NCBI RefSeq assembly: GCF_000702425.1
Contig: NZ_JNIE01000006.1
Span: forward strand, 1 to 64,000
Source: Thermocrinis jamiesonii
Lineage (GTDB): Bacteria > Aquificota > Aquificia > Aquificales > Aquificaceae
Length of the DNA: 64,000 nucleotides
Reading direction: 5' to 3'
The notes beneath the pieces are model-generated. The model did not search any database. It saw nothing but the letters and a program-made list of their open reading frames with translations, and had not been told where the DNA came from. A program made the translations under genes and the position numbers. This document shows positions 52,002 through 61,023 of the stretch, in pieces; position 1 is the first letter of the stretch, and every line of letters starts with the position of its first letter.

Positions 52002-53325
52002 TCTAACCTGTAGGTTGGATGCGTTGCCCTGGACGGGTTTTCATACAAGGTTTGTGGTCGCTTTGGGTATTACTTGGGTTTTGGATGCCTTTGAGGTGGT
52101 CATAGTGAGCGCAGTTCTCAAACCTATGGCAAAACAGTTAGAACTTTCTGCCCAACAGGCATCCCTTTTAGTGAGTGGCTTTCTCATAGGTGCCATAATA
52201 GGTTCTTTGCTGTTTGGATACCTTGCAGACAAGTTCGGCAGAAAGAGCCTTTTTATCATAACTCTTCTTCTATACTCTGGTGGAACTTTTCTGACAGGCT
52301 TTGCAGATAGCTTTGAGTTTGCTATGTTATGCAGAATACTCGCTGGTGCTGGCTTAGGTGGAGAGTTTGCAGCTATTCAGTCAGCCATAGATGAGTTTGT
52401 GCCTGCACGCCACAGAGGAAAGGTAGATGGAACCATAACTGCTCTCTGGAACTTAGGTAGCATAATAGCTTCCTTGTCTGCCCTCTATCTTCTTAAAACT
52501 TTTGACGAATCCTTTGCCTGGAGGGTGGCATACTTTTTAGGGGGAATTCTTGCCTTGCTGATAGTCTTCATAAGGCTCTACGTTCCAGAATCTCCAAGGT
52601 GGCTAATAGCTAAAAACAGAATAAAAGAAGCGGAAGAAATAGTCAGAAAGGTGGAAAAGAAAGCTGGCTTTTCTCCAAAGGTAGAAAGCTGTGATATACC
52701 GGTATTTGAAGGTAGCATTTTTGACGCCACAAAGATAATCCTTACAAAGTATAGATGGCAGTTTATATTTAGCGCATCTATGAGCTTTACTATTTTGACT
52801 ACTTACTACGGTATTATAACCTTCTTGCCGCTGGTTCTTTCAAAGGTTTATAATCTTTCCTCTCTGGAAATTTCCAGCGTGCTGTTTTTTGGAAGTGTAG
52901 GTGGTTTAATAGGTGGTTTAACGGTAGCCTTTTTAAACGATAAGCTGGGAAGGAAGCCCTTAGGAACAGCCATAAGCTTTTTGTCCATGCTTGCTGTTTT
53001 TCTTTTTCTGTTAAAAGGCGTAGATCCAAGAGTGTTATACTTTGTGTATTCCTTTATTGCATTTTCCTTTGCGTCCGTGGCTTACGTGATAGCCACCGAG
53101 ATATATCCTTCCTACATAAGAGCATACACCATAGGTGTGCTTTCTGTAATTGGCCGGTTGTCCGGTGCCTTTGCTCCAGCGGTAGTGGTCTCCATAGCAA
53201 GCCAAGACTACAGATTAGGTATTTTTACTATTGCCAGCTTTTGGCTAGTTGGTTTTATAAGCTTTTTAATCTACTCAATAAAAGGCAAAGAGACAAAAGG
53301 AAAACCTATAGAGCAGATAAGTTAA
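51982..53325 (+). CDS. MFS transporter, metabolite:H+ symporter group
   Basis: About 447 residues with 12 membrane helices. Family motifs: GYLADKFGRKSLF after helix 2, GLGGEFAA in helix 4, PESPRWLI after helix 6 and NDKLGRKPLG after helix 8, as in sugar/aromatic-acid/metabolite symporters. Start ATG 51982 has a GGAGGA site and lies within murD; an in-frame upstream start (51910) was rejected. Substrate unknown. Confidence 0.9.
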   Translation: MRFIKTDLTCRLDALPWTGFHTRFVVALGITWVLDAFEVVIVSAVLKPMAKQLELSAQQASLLVSGFLIGAIIGSLLFGYLADKFGRKSLFIITLLLYSGGTFLTGFADSFEFAMLCRILAGAGLGGEFAAIQSAIDEFVPARHRGKVDGTITALWNLGSIIASLSALYLLKTFDESFAWRVAYFLGGILALLIVFIRLYVPESPRWLIAKNRIKEAEEIVRKVEKKAGFSPKVESCDIPVFEGSIFDATKIILTKYRWQFIFSASMSFTILTTYYGIITFLPLVLSKVYNLSSLEISSVLFFGSVGGLIGGLTVAFLNDKLGRKPLGTAISFLSMLAVFLFLLKGVDPRVLYFVYSFIAFSFASVAYVIATEIYPSYIRAYTIGVLSVIGRLSGAFAPAVVVSIASQDYRLGIFTIASFWLVGFISFLIYSIKGKETKGKPIEQIS

Positions 53326-53328
53326 ATC

Positions 53329-54465
53329 ATGAAAAAGATAATTTATCTTGCCACGGTCTTTATGCTTCTTTCCATATCAGCGCTTGAAGGGTTTGTGATT
53401 GTTCTTATGGCTTATACTTTCTACTTAATAGCCAGAGGAGAGCTAAAGCCCTACGGAAGGCTCCTGAGCCCTCTCTTGCTTCACGCTATTCCCACCATCC
53501 TTTCAACCCTTCTTTACACACCTTCCCAAACAGGAAAGGCCATAGAGAGGTCAATCTTTCTTCTTATATACCCCTTAGGTGGTAAAGAAAAGTTAGGTTA
53601 TGAGTTTTTTAAAAGGTTTAACCAGCTTTTGATCTTTGTCGGTGTTCTGCTAATACCTGTGGTGCTTTACAACTTCTACAAAGATGGCGTGCCTGCGCCT
53701 TTGTGGGGCGGAGTGTTTGAGGTAGGATTTCTTTATTCTTTTTTCTCCATAAGCGCCCTGTCTATGTTCTTATTTACCAAAAGAAAGATTTATTTTGTCC
53801 TTTTTCTGATTTTTATAGGCTTTGTATTTGCTAGCATGAGAAGGTCTGCCATAATGGAATTGATCTTTACTCTACTTTTGATCATCTACTTGATGCGAAA
53901 AATAGTTTCTAAGAAATTTGTGATTGCAACTTTGACTTTCATAGGTTTTAGCACGGTGATAACTTTTAGCGTTCTTGTTCAGAAAGATCTGCGGTTTTCT
54001 ACTATGGCCGAGGTATTGCTTGGGAAGAAAACCTTGAACGAAGAAACCTTAGACGTGATTTCAAGCATAAGATGGACCATCTTCAAGGCAGGCTTGGAGG
54101 TGGTAAAGAAGGACCTTAAGGAGGGAAACTACCTTCCACTGCTTATTGGACACGGTCTAAACTCAGGATACTACCTTGAGCCAAAGTCTCCAGTAGGTGG
54201 AACTTACGAGTCTGTCTTTTTGCTTTCTGAGTTCATAGAAAAGGGTATTTTGGGACTTTTGGGCATCTTATGGCTGTGGTGGGCTTACTATTCTTACCTG
54301 CTAAAGCTCAAGTTAAAAAAAGAGGATGATATTCTTCTTGTTCCTTCCCTTTCTTTTTTATCTACCATGCTGATAGGTAGCGTGTTCACTATGTTTTGGG
54401 ATGCTATGCTACCTTGGATGCTTTTGGTCTTCAGAGTGGCGGAAAAGCAATTGGAAAGCTCTTGA
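53329..54465 (+). CDS. Polytopic membrane protein, O-antigen ligase-like
   Basis: 378 residues with about ten membrane segments and a larger outside loop (about 225-300) before the last helices, the topology of Wzy/WaaL polymerases and ligases. An Arg pair ASMRRSAIMEL sits in a central helix, as often seen in this group, and GHGLNSGYYL lies in the big loop. Could join O-antigen to lipid A core, but sequence conservation in the family is low. It follows the MFS gene by 3 bases. Confidence 0.6.
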   Translation: MKKIIYLATVFMLLSISALEGFVIVLMAYTFYLIARGELKPYGRLLSPLLLHAIPTILSTLLYTPSQTGKAIERSIFLLIYPLGGKEKLGYEFFKRFNQLLIFVGVLLIPVVLYNFYKDGVPAPLWGGVFEVGFLYSFFSISALSMFLFTKRKIYFVLFLIFIGFVFASMRRSAIMELIFTLLLIIYLMRKIVSKKFVIATLTFIGFSTVITFSVLVQKDLRFSTMAEVLLGKKTLNEETLDVISSIRWTIFKAGLEVVKKDLKEGNYLPLLIGHGLNSGYYLEPKSPVGGTYESVFLLSEFIEKGILGLLGILWLWWAYYSYLLKLKLKKEDDILLVPSLSFLSTMLIGSVFTMFWDAMLPWMLLVFRVAEKQLESS

Positions 54466-54468
54466 GCC

Positions 54469-54714
54469 TTATTCTACTTTTCTGTAGAACCTAATCAGCT
54501 TTCCGCTGTTTGCGTCTATCAGAGCGGTCCCCTCTGAGCCTCTAACTCTGTAGTAGCATTCTCCCTTTTTGTTTCTTGAAAGATTTACACTATAGACCTT
54601 TCCAACGAGTTGGGATGCTTGCCTGCTTGCATCTTCTACGCTAAGCTTTGGATTGCATAGCTCTAAAGATGCAAAGCTTAAGTTTATTGCCAACAGAACA
54701 ATCATAAACACCAT
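54469..54714 (-). CDS. Small exported PepSY-like protein
   Basis: About 81 residues if started at ATG 54714, which gives a clean signal peptide (MVFMIVLLAINLSFAS). ATG 54768 would add 18 residues ahead of it. The mature part is a single PepSY-like unit, with LSVEDASRQASQLVG, an internal Cys pair (CNPKL and ECYYRV) and a C-terminal IDANSGKLIRFYRK. PepSY proteins often accompany iron or copper uptake and respiratory genes; here the TonB receptor lies upstream on the same strand, beyond a likely terminator. Confidence 0.65.
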   Translation of the reverse strand: MVFMIVLLAINLSFASLELCNPKLSVEDASRQASQLVGKVYSVNLSRNKKGECYYRVRGSEGTALIDANSGKLIRFYRKVE

Positions 54715-54876
54715 AGATTTGTATTTTAAATAGTTTGTCCTAAATTCACACAAATTTAACCTTTCCATGTGTAGGAAGACCCCACTAAAGTGTCTGACAT
54801 TCAGCTCTGCTCACTACTATATATACTCCTAATAGACTACAAAACTCAAGAGCTTCTAAAAGTATGCAAGTAGAGT

Positions 54877-54916
54877 AAAAAACCCGGGAAGGGTAGCGCA
54901 TGAGGCACGCCCGGGG
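54877..54916 (-). terminator. Probable rho-independent terminator of the TonB receptor gene
   Basis: On the minus strand, starting 9 bases after the receptor stop, two CCCGGG arms enclose about 20 bases and are followed by TTTTTT. The six-base GC arms plus the T-run fit an intrinsic terminator. Confidence 0.65.
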
Positions 54917-54924
54917 TGCATAAG

Positions 54925-57021
54925 TTAGAATTTATAAGAAGCGTTTAAGAAGAAAGTCCTTCCAGGTTCTGGCACTTTAACTCCAGCCATAAAGGGATGT
55001 CTCAAGAAAGAGGTATGCTCGTAATACTTCTTATCAAGGACGTTATCCACACCCGCTGTTAAAGAAAGACCCTTCCAATTTACACCAGCCTTTAGGTTCA
55101 GCACTCCATAACCGGAGGTCTTTTGCTCTTTTAGGTCTGAATCTACTTTGTCCTGCGTGGCGGTTGCCACCACTTCCCCTTCCGTAAACCAAAGACCTGT
55201 ATCGTATCTGAGTCCCAATCTTGCCTTTAGAGGAGGCACTTCTGCCACGTCTTTGTCGTTTATGTTAAGGTGTGGCTTTCTGTCCTTTCTTCCTTGAACG
55301 TAAGATGTCCCACCAAATAGAAAGAGATTTCCAAACAAGTTAGCCCTTATATCCGCTTCAAAACCATAAAAGACCGCATCCACATTGGCATAAGACATAG
55401 CACTGTCTCCTGTCACTAAATCAGCGCCATTCTGCCTTCTCTGCTTGTGTATAGTTATATAATCCTTTACTAAGCTATAGAAAACTGTTCCCTTTGCCAT
55501 TAGCTTTTTAGAGGAATACTTCAATCCCAAGTCAAATTCGGTGTTTTTGGAAGGCTTTAATTCTGGGTTTCCTACCCAAGCGCAGAAGGGCATTGCAGAT
55601 GTACAATTCCTTCCTAAAGCAAAATACCTTTCCTGAGGATCTGGCACTCTAACTCCGTATCCTAAACCACCAAAGAACTCAAGCTCTGGAGTAAAGGAGT
55701 AGAAGACCTGCACATTACCTGATGGATACGTATCCGTTTTTGAAGTGCTTCTGGTGTTTTTATAAGCAAAGTAAAGGTCGGTGTTTGCTTTTGAAGAATT
55801 AGCTTCTGACTTTGTGGTATCTACTCTCAAGCCCACACTAAGCCTTAGTTTGTCAGATAGCTTTGTTTTATACTCTCCAAAAACTCCAAGGTTGGTAACA
55901 TCCACATCTGGAATGATAAATTGCCTATTTGGAGCGGAATCCAGTGGCGTCTGGGGCCACATATAGTTTGTCGCATCCCAGTTTCTTTTATAGGCTTCAA
56001 AACCAACCAAGAAATTCCCGACCTCTCCTTCCATTCTCCCACCTAAGGTTTTAGTTTCTGCGTAGGTTGCCATACCCCAAGGGTTAGGTTTTGTATAGCC
56101 TCTGACCGAACTTGCCCTAAGCCTATCATCCATCCAGTGCTCCACCTTTGTGTAATAGAGGTGAAAGTTTAAAGACTTTATCAGCTCTGAGACTTTTCCA
56201 ACCTTGTAGCTAAAGCTAAACCTATCTGTATCATCATAATCCGCATCCATCATAAGAGCAGGATATAGCACGTGCTTTGCAGATTGCCTTGTGTATGCAA
56301 GCTCTAACTCGTGGTTTTCCAAAGGCTTAAGGCCAAACTTTGCCCAATAGGTGTTGATTTCAAAGGCTTTTGAGTTTATAAACTCTGGTTTGTATCTGTT
56401 GGAACTGCCTGAAGGATAAACTTCTGTTATCTTTTTACCGTCTCCATCTTCGTATGGTTTTGAGTATCTGTATGAGTATCCAGCTAATCCATAAAATCTG
56501 TTGTCTGCGTAAGAAACTACGGGAGAGAGGTTTATAAAGTTAAAAGAACCTACGGATGCATTCAGGTTTAGCCTAAAGCCCTTATCTGGTTTTTTTGTGA
56601 TTATATTCACAAGACCGCCCATAGAACCTTGATGTCTTACATCAAAGGGACCCTTGATAATTTCTATCTTTTCCACTTCCGAAAAATCTACGTGAAAGGC
56701 TGGAGGGTCCATCCTGTTGGGACAAGCTCCATGAACTTCAGTATCGTCAATCAAGACATTGATGTTATCTCTCTGAAAGGCTCTTATCAAGACATCGTTT
56801 GCTATTCCACCTTTGCGGAATTTGGAAAGCCCGCTTATTTTGGTCAGCGCTTCTCCCACATCTTTAGCAGAGCTTTCTCTTACTTCCCTAACTTCCAAAC
56901 TGTCCTCAAAGCTTTCTTTCTTACCCTTTACTTCAATCTCCTTCAGCAAAAGTTCTTGGGCATAAGCTTGACTAAAGATAGCACCCAGCAGTGCTAACTT
57001 GAGAAATTTCCTACTCTTCAT
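54925..57021 (-). CDS. TonB-dependent receptor, OprC/NosA-like (probable copper receptor)
   Basis: Outer-membrane channel of 698 residues: signal peptide about 1-21, a plug domain (about 30-165) and a 22-strand barrel ending with the aromatic terminus NASYKF. The plug has EVHGACPNRMDPP at 96-107; Pseudomonas copper receptors OprC/NosA carry a closely similar HGxCPNRMDPP segment, from my memory of that family. A second Cys pair (NCTSAMPFC) lies in an outer loop. Preceded by AGGAGG and by a direct repeat that may be an operator. Substrate copper is inference. Confidence 0.85.
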   Translation of the reverse strand: MKSRKFLKLALLGAIFSQAYAQELLLKEIEVKGKKESFEDSLEVREVRESSAKDVGEALTKISGLSKFRKGGIANDVLIRAFQRDNINVLIDDTEVHGACPNRMDPPAFHVDFSEVEKIEIIKGPFDVRHQGSMGGLVNIITKKPDKGFRLNLNASVGSFNFINLSPVVSYADNRFYGLAGYSYRYSKPYEDGDGKKITEVYPSGSSNRYKPEFINSKAFEINTYWAKFGLKPLENHELELAYTRQSAKHVLYPALMMDADYDDTDRFSFSYKVGKVSELIKSLNFHLYYTKVEHWMDDRLRASSVRGYTKPNPWGMATYAETKTLGGRMEGEVGNFLVGFEAYKRNWDATNYMWPQTPLDSAPNRQFIIPDVDVTNLGVFGEYKTKLSDKLRLSVGLRVDTTKSEANSSKANTDLYFAYKNTRSTSKTDTYPSGNVQVFYSFTPELEFFGGLGYGVRVPDPQERYFALGRNCTSAMPFCAWVGNPELKPSKNTEFDLGLKYSSKKLMAKGTVFYSLVKDYITIHKQRRQNGADLVTGDSAMSYANVDAVFYGFEADIRANLFGNLFLFGGTSYVQGRKDRKPHLNINDKDVAEVPPLKARLGLRYDTGLWFTEGEVVATATQDKVDSDLKEQKTSGYGVLNLKAGVNWKGLSLTAGVDNVLDKKYYEHTSFLRHPFMAGVKVPEPGRTFFLNASYKF

Positions 57022-57033
57022 GTTTAACCTCCT

Positions 57034-57064
57034 TTAACACAATAATATAATAATATTAACACAA
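57034..57064 (-). promoter_or_regulatory. Direct repeat upstream of the TonB receptor gene, candidate operator
   Basis: TTAACACAA occurs at 57034-57042 and again at 57056-57064, a 22-base spacing (about two helix turns), separated by an AT-only stretch that can hold the -10 region. The pair ends 13 bases upstream of the start codon. A metal-responsive regulator site is a guess based on position. Confidence 0.4.
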
Positions 57065-57332
57065 AATTCACACAGAAAGGGAAGTAGATTAAATACGATT
57101 TCTAATGGAAGGCTTGTAATTTAAAACTTTGTGGAATGATTAAACTCGGCATAGTGGGTTCTACTAGATCGGTGGAAAGTCAAGCGAAGGATCCTAAACC
57201 GTTTTCTAACAAACCATCGTCTATTATGGTTAGCATTGGACTTTCTACTATCGTATTTTCCTTACCTTAGAGGACGCTTCAAGCTAATAAACCGCTTTGA
57301 AGGAAACATCGTTGACATCTTAGAAAAATACC
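57065..57332 (+). other. Non-annotated stretch with two short overlapping open frames
   Basis: On the plus strand an ATG frame runs 57136-57270 (44 residues, starting MIKLGIVGSTRSVES). A second frame, without ATG, is open from about 57146 to the TAA at 57356-57358 and reads like a protein C-terminus (hydrophobic LLWLALDFLLSYFPYL, then a charged amphipathic tail). They may be parts of one frameshifted gene. I recognise neither. Confidence 0.3.
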
Positions 57333-58328
57333 TCAAGCTGATTGAGTTAATTGTTTAAAGTAATCCACTATCATGTTTCTTAATGCTTTTTCGGGAGGCA
57401 CGAATGCTACTTTTTCTGCAAAATCAAGCCAATAAAGTCTCTTTATAAGAAGCTCTAATTCTTTTTCCGTAAAGTTTTTTGCATACCTTTTAAAGTTGTG
57501 GATCATAAAGGGGTGTTTTACGCCCAGATCTTGCAGTAAAGTTTCTGGATCTTTATTACTCTTTTTCAAAACAAATAGCTTTAAAGTATAGCTTACCAAA
57601 AGCCATTGGATCTGCAGTGCTGGAACGCCCATTCTGTATAAAGCGGAGAGAAGCGAAAGGGTCTTTTCAAGGTTTTTTGTAAAGAAGGCTTCTATAAAGT
57701 CAAACACATTACCGTAGGTCTGAGCCAAACAGACTTTTTTGACATCTTCCAATGTTATTTGCTTATCTGCATACAAAAGTAGCTTTTCTACCTCTCCTCT
57801 CAAAAAGGTAAGGTCGTAAGAGGTTATTTCTAAAAGATAGTCAATGGCTTGCTCGTCAATCTTTTTCCCTTCTCTTTCTACTTTCTTTCTTATCAGATCT
57901 CTTATCTTATTTCTGTCCAGCTTTTTTGCTTCTAAAAAATCGCCCAGTTCTAAAAGGGTTTTAAACGGTTCCTTCTGAAGGCTACTTTTGTCAAGCTTTC
58001 CTTCTAAGAGAATAAAAACCGCTTTGGTCTTTATTCTGTTGGCGAGGCTTTTGATAAGCTTTGGGTCCTTTAGCTTCTTTATAAACTGTTCTCCTTTTTT
58101 GATGAACAAAAACTCTTTTTGTCTTTTTTTCTCAAACAATTCACTCTCTCCAAGGGCGTTTATAAAGTCCTGAAGGTTTATCTCGTTTCCCCACAAAACT
58201 TTAACGGGTGCCACTGTGGAAAGCTTATCCATAAAAGCGGAAACTATGTATTCCTCCTCTACCTGCACCAGATTTATGGGTTTCATCTTTTCTAAGCTTA
58301 GGTTTTTTTGGTACTCTAAAAGGTTCAT
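57333..58328 (-). CDS. holA: DNA polymerase III delta subunit
   Basis: Clamp-loader subunit that opens the sliding clamp. About 331 residues in three regions typical of HolA: an alpha/beta N-terminal domain with VQVEEEYIVSAF and LFEKKRQKEFLFI, a helical lid with ITSYDLTFLRGEVEKLLLYA, and the C-terminal collar domain with GVPALQIQWLLVSY. Sequence conservation in this family is low but the pattern is clear. ATG 58328 overlaps the mtnA stop by ATGA; the frame is open 4 codons further. Confidence 0.88.
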   Translation of the reverse strand: MNLLEYQKNLSLEKMKPINLVQVEEEYIVSAFMDKLSTVAPVKVLWGNEINLQDFINALGESELFEKKRQKEFLFIKKGEQFIKKLKDPKLIKSLANRIKTKAVFILLEGKLDKSSLQKEPFKTLLELGDFLEAKKLDRNKIRDLIRKKVEREGKKIDEQAIDYLLEITSYDLTFLRGEVEKLLLYADKQITLEDVKKVCLAQTYGNVFDFIEAFFTKNLEKTLSLLSALYRMGVPALQIQWLLVSYTLKLFVLKKSNKDPETLLQDLGVKHPFMIHNFKRYAKNFTEKELELLIKRLYWLDFAEKVAFVPPEKALRNMIVDYFKQLTQSA

Positions 58329-59278
58329 GTGGGCTTCCAAATACCTTTTTCTGTAATTATTGCAGTTATGTTCTCTGCAGGGGTGATATCAAAGGCTAAG
58401 TGGAGGGCAGGAGAACCTTCTGGTGCAAACAGGCAGTTTTTGAACCTTTTTACTTCTTCTTCTGAGCGTTCTTCTATAAGTATCTCTTCTCCGCTTTCTA
58501 TGCTGTAGTCTATGGTGGAGCTTGGGGCTACTACGTAAAACGGTATGCGGTGGGTTTTTGCCAAAACAGAAAGGGCATAGGTCCCTATCTTGTTTGCTAC
58601 ATCACCCCTTTTCGTAATCCTATCTGCACCCACTATAACGCAATCCACCAACCCTTTTTTCATCAAAAAGCCAGCTGTGGAATCGGTGATTATTTTGTGA
58701 GGTATGCCTTCCTTTAGAAGTTCCCAAGCGGTCAGGCGAGAGCCTTGAAGGTAAGGCCTTGTTTCATCTACCCACACAAAGATGGACTTTCCTGAGTAAT
58801 GAGCTTGTCGGATTACTCCTAAGGCAGTCCCAAAGCCTGCGGTAGCTAAGGCTCCTGTATTGCAATGGGTCAAGATCCTTGCGTTCTTAGGTATAAGCTC
58901 ATTGCCTATTTGTGCCATTTTTACGTTAGCCTGATAGTCCTCTTCCTCTATAGCCTTTGCAGTGGCCTCTAAGTCTTCTCCCCTTTTGTAAGCATCCATC
59001 ATCCTATCTAAGGCATAAAACAGATTGTAAGCTGTAGGTCTTGTGTTTCTTAGGACTTCATAAACAATCTTTGGATCTTCTCCCTTTTTGACTCCGAGAA
59101 CAAAGCCGTAAGCAGAAACACAACCTATAGCTGGAGCCCCCCTCACTACCATGTCCTTTATAGCTTGTGCAGTTTGGAGATGGTCCTCTAAGGCTATCCA
59201 CTCCTCCAAATCAGGCAGTTTCCTCTGATCCAATAACCAAAGTTTTTGACCATCCCACCTAAAAGCTTTTACTTGCAT
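58325..59278 (-). CDS. mtnA: Methylthioribose-1-phosphate isomerase
   Basis: eIF2B-related isomerase of the methionine salvage pathway. The 317 residues contain VVRGAPAIGCVSAYG, RPTAYNLFYAL, THCNTGALATAGFGTALG with the catalytic Cys, DETRPYLQGSRLTAWEL and the catalytic Asp in VGADRITKRGDVANKIGTY. Slightly short but complete. Overlaps holA by 4 bases. Related ribose-1,5-bisphosphate isomerases are an alternative, but the motifs favour MtnA. Confidence 0.9.
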   Translation of the reverse strand: MQVKAFRWDGQKLWLLDQRKLPDLEEWIALEDHLQTAQAIKDMVVRGAPAIGCVSAYGFVLGVKKGEDPKIVYEVLRNTRPTAYNLFYALDRMMDAYKRGEDLEATAKAIEEEDYQANVKMAQIGNELIPKNARILTHCNTGALATAGFGTALGVIRQAHYSGKSIFVWVDETRPYLQGSRLTAWELLKEGIPHKIITDSTAGFLMKKGLVDCVIVGADRITKRGDVANKIGTYALSVLAKTHRIPFYVVAPSSTIDYSIESGEEILIEERSEEEVKRFKNCLFAPEGSPALHLAFDITPAENITAIITEKGIWKPT

Positions 59279-59287
59279 GGTTGTTTA

Positions 59288-59630
59288 TGGTGGAGGCGGA
59301 GGGAATCGAACCCTCGTCCGAGGATAGCCCGGCTATTAGGGCTTCTACAGGCTTAGCCAGTGTTTGTCTTTAATGGCTGTTCGCCCACTGGCAGGCAAAA
59401 CAGCCACAAGGCAGGTAAGTTTCGGAAGGAGAGCCCTGCCAACCCTTCCTTCCTACACCCCTGTCTATGAACCCAACCGGTCAGCCAGAGGCACACCAAC
59501 CGGCGAGCCGCTGCCTTTTCTTAGGCAGCGAGGGCCAGTTCAGCTTCGGGAAGTGTTTTGATCGGCTGTTAAGGTTGCCACCCTGCCTGCTTCCCTAAGC
59601 CTGCTATCCCCGTCGAAACCATTCGCCCCC
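59288..59630 (-). ncRNA. ssrA: Transfer-messenger RNA (tmRNA)
   Basis: 343-base minus-strand RNA for ribosome rescue. The 5' end GGGGGCGAATGGTTTCGAC and 3' end GGTTCGATTCCC...CGCCTCCACCA form the tRNA-Ala-like part, with CCA encoded. The tag frame ends PEAELALAA before TAA (59550-59521), matching the Aquifex-type tag. The precise resume codon is not certain. Upstream is an AT-rich near-palindrome (about 59636-59660) holding a likely -10 region. Confidence 0.96.
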
Positions 59631-59696
59631 TTAAAGGATATATATTTAAATATATCCCATAGCCAAATCTCTGACAATAGCCTATTTTATTTTTCT

Positions 59697-60374
59697 ATGC
59701 AGTTAAAACTTAGAATAAGAAGGCATAAAGAGGGTAAATCGTGGTATGACAGCTTTTCTGTGCCTTACGAAGAAGGTATGACCTTTCTGTCCGCTTTGCA
59801 AAAGATAAAGGAAACTCAAGATGAGACGCTTACTTTTAGACATTTTTGTAGGGCTGGTATATGTGGAACCTGCGCCATATACATAAATGGCTTTCCCAAA
59901 CTTGCGTGCAAAGAGCAGGTTTTACCTTACCTTTTGGACGGAGAGGAAATTACGATTGAGCCTTTAAAGAACCTTAGGGTAATCAAGGACCTGGTGGTGG
60001 ATCATGAAGTTATCCCAAAGAAGATGAAAGAGCTCTCCCTTTGGATTTCAGAAAACAAGGAGAATATAAACATAGACCCAGAGGTTAGCAAATACATAGA
60101 AAGTTCCGCTGATTGCATCCTCTGTGGTGCATGTCACTCTTACTGCCCTCAAATTTTGGAAGAAGATTACGCAGGTCCTTTGTTCTTTGCTAAGCTTTAT
60201 AGATTTTCTGTGGATCCAAGAGAAGGTAAAAAACAACTTAGGAAGCTTCAAGCACTTTCTGGAAGGCTTTATCACTGCCTTTCCTGTAATAAGTGCAACA
60301 ACGTTTGTCCAAAGGAAGTGGAACCCGCAACTCTTATAAGAAAGCTAATGCTTATGGATGTGGATAGTGCTTAG
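59697..60374 (+). CDS. sdhB: Succinate dehydrogenase / fumarate reductase iron-sulfur subunit
   Basis: Electron-transfer subunit. At 225 residues it has the 2Fe-2S domain with CRAGICGTC and a later Cys in KLAC, then the ferredoxin-like domain with CILCGACHSYCP and CLSCNKCNNVCP. In a reductive-TCA organism it would serve fumarate reduction. The flavoprotein and membrane subunits are not adjacent. Its 3' end overlaps flgA by 17 bases. Confidence 0.9.
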   Translation: MQLKLRIRRHKEGKSWYDSFSVPYEEGMTFLSALQKIKETQDETLTFRHFCRAGICGTCAIYINGFPKLACKEQVLPYLLDGEEITIEPLKNLRVIKDLVVDHEVIPKKMKELSLWISENKENINIDPEVSKYIESSADCILCGACHSYCPQILEEDYAGPLFFAKLYRFSVDPREGKKQLRKLQALSGRLYHCLSCNKCNNVCPKEVEPATLIRKLMLMDVDSA

Positions 60375-61002
60375 CATATTCTTGGCGTTATCCCTTTGCT
60401 TTTCTTGGACAGAAGAAGAGCTTAAGGATCTTGTGGAGAATACGGTAAAGGAAAGGTTTGGGGATAGCGTAAGGGTTGAAAGAATAAAGATTCTTGATTG
60501 GAAAGGTAGTCTGGATGGGACTCCAAAGGTAGAGCTGGATATGGAGTACGGAAGAGCAAGAGCTTTGGCTTACATTGATTTTGGACAGAAAAGGTTGAGT
60601 GCCATATTAGAGGTTTATTGGAAGGCAAAGTTTTTTGTAGCAAAGCAAGATATACCAAAAGGAACAGTATTATCTGAAAAGCTTTTTGCGGAAGAGGAAA
60701 GATGGCTAAGAAGTATTCCCAACGATTTTAGGTTAAACGAGGAAGAGTTGGAAAGGTATCAGGCAAGCATTCACATACCAAAAGGTTCCATTCTCAGAAG
60801 GTCTATAATTAAGCCTTTGCCTGCGGTAAAAAGAGGGGATGTGGTAAAGCTTGTACTTCGCAGTGGGAATTTAGAGATAACAACCTACTGCACCGCATTA
60901 GATGGTGGAGAGGTGGGTAAAACGGTGAGGGTTAAAACCCAAAGCGGAAAGATCGTGAGGGGGAAAATAATAGACTTAGGCGTTGTGGAGCTTTTGGAGT
61001 AA
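60358..61002 (+). CDS. flgA: Flagellar basal-body P-ring assembly protein FlgA
   Basis: Periplasmic chaperone for FlgI. The 214 residues start with a signal peptide (about 1-17), followed by an N-terminal domain and an SAF domain (about 90-155, AKQDIPKGTVLSEKLF and IPKGSILRRSIIKP) and the C-terminal ALDGGEVGKTVRVKTQSGKIVRGKI. Starts within sdhB. Other flagellar genes are not in the window. Confidence 0.92.
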   Translation: MWIVLSIFLALSLCFSWTEEELKDLVENTVKERFGDSVRVERIKILDWKGSLDGTPKVELDMEYGRARALAYIDFGQKRLSAILEVYWKAKFFVAKQDIPKGTVLSEKLFAEEERWLRSIPNDFRLNEEELERYQASIHIPKGSILRRSIIKPLPAVKRGDVVKLVLRSGNLEITTYCTALDGGEVGKTVRVKTQSGKIVRGKIIDLGVVELLE

Positions 61003-61011
61003 AGGTATAAT
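60983..61011 (+). promoter_or_regulatory. Promoter upstream of thpR
   Basis: TTGTGG (60983-60988) and TATAAT (61006-61011) with exact 17-base spacing, ending 12 bases before the GTG start. Lies over the last codons of flgA. Confidence 0.55.
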
Positions 61012-61023
61012 AATAGATCAGCT

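Noticed and set aside
54877-54916. Possible cobalamin-type riboswitch
   Set aside because: The GC arms lie downstream of the TonB receptor and are followed by six T on its strand, so a terminator explains them.
59364-59561. Plus-strand open frame of 65 codons
   Set aside because: Antisense to the body of tmRNA.
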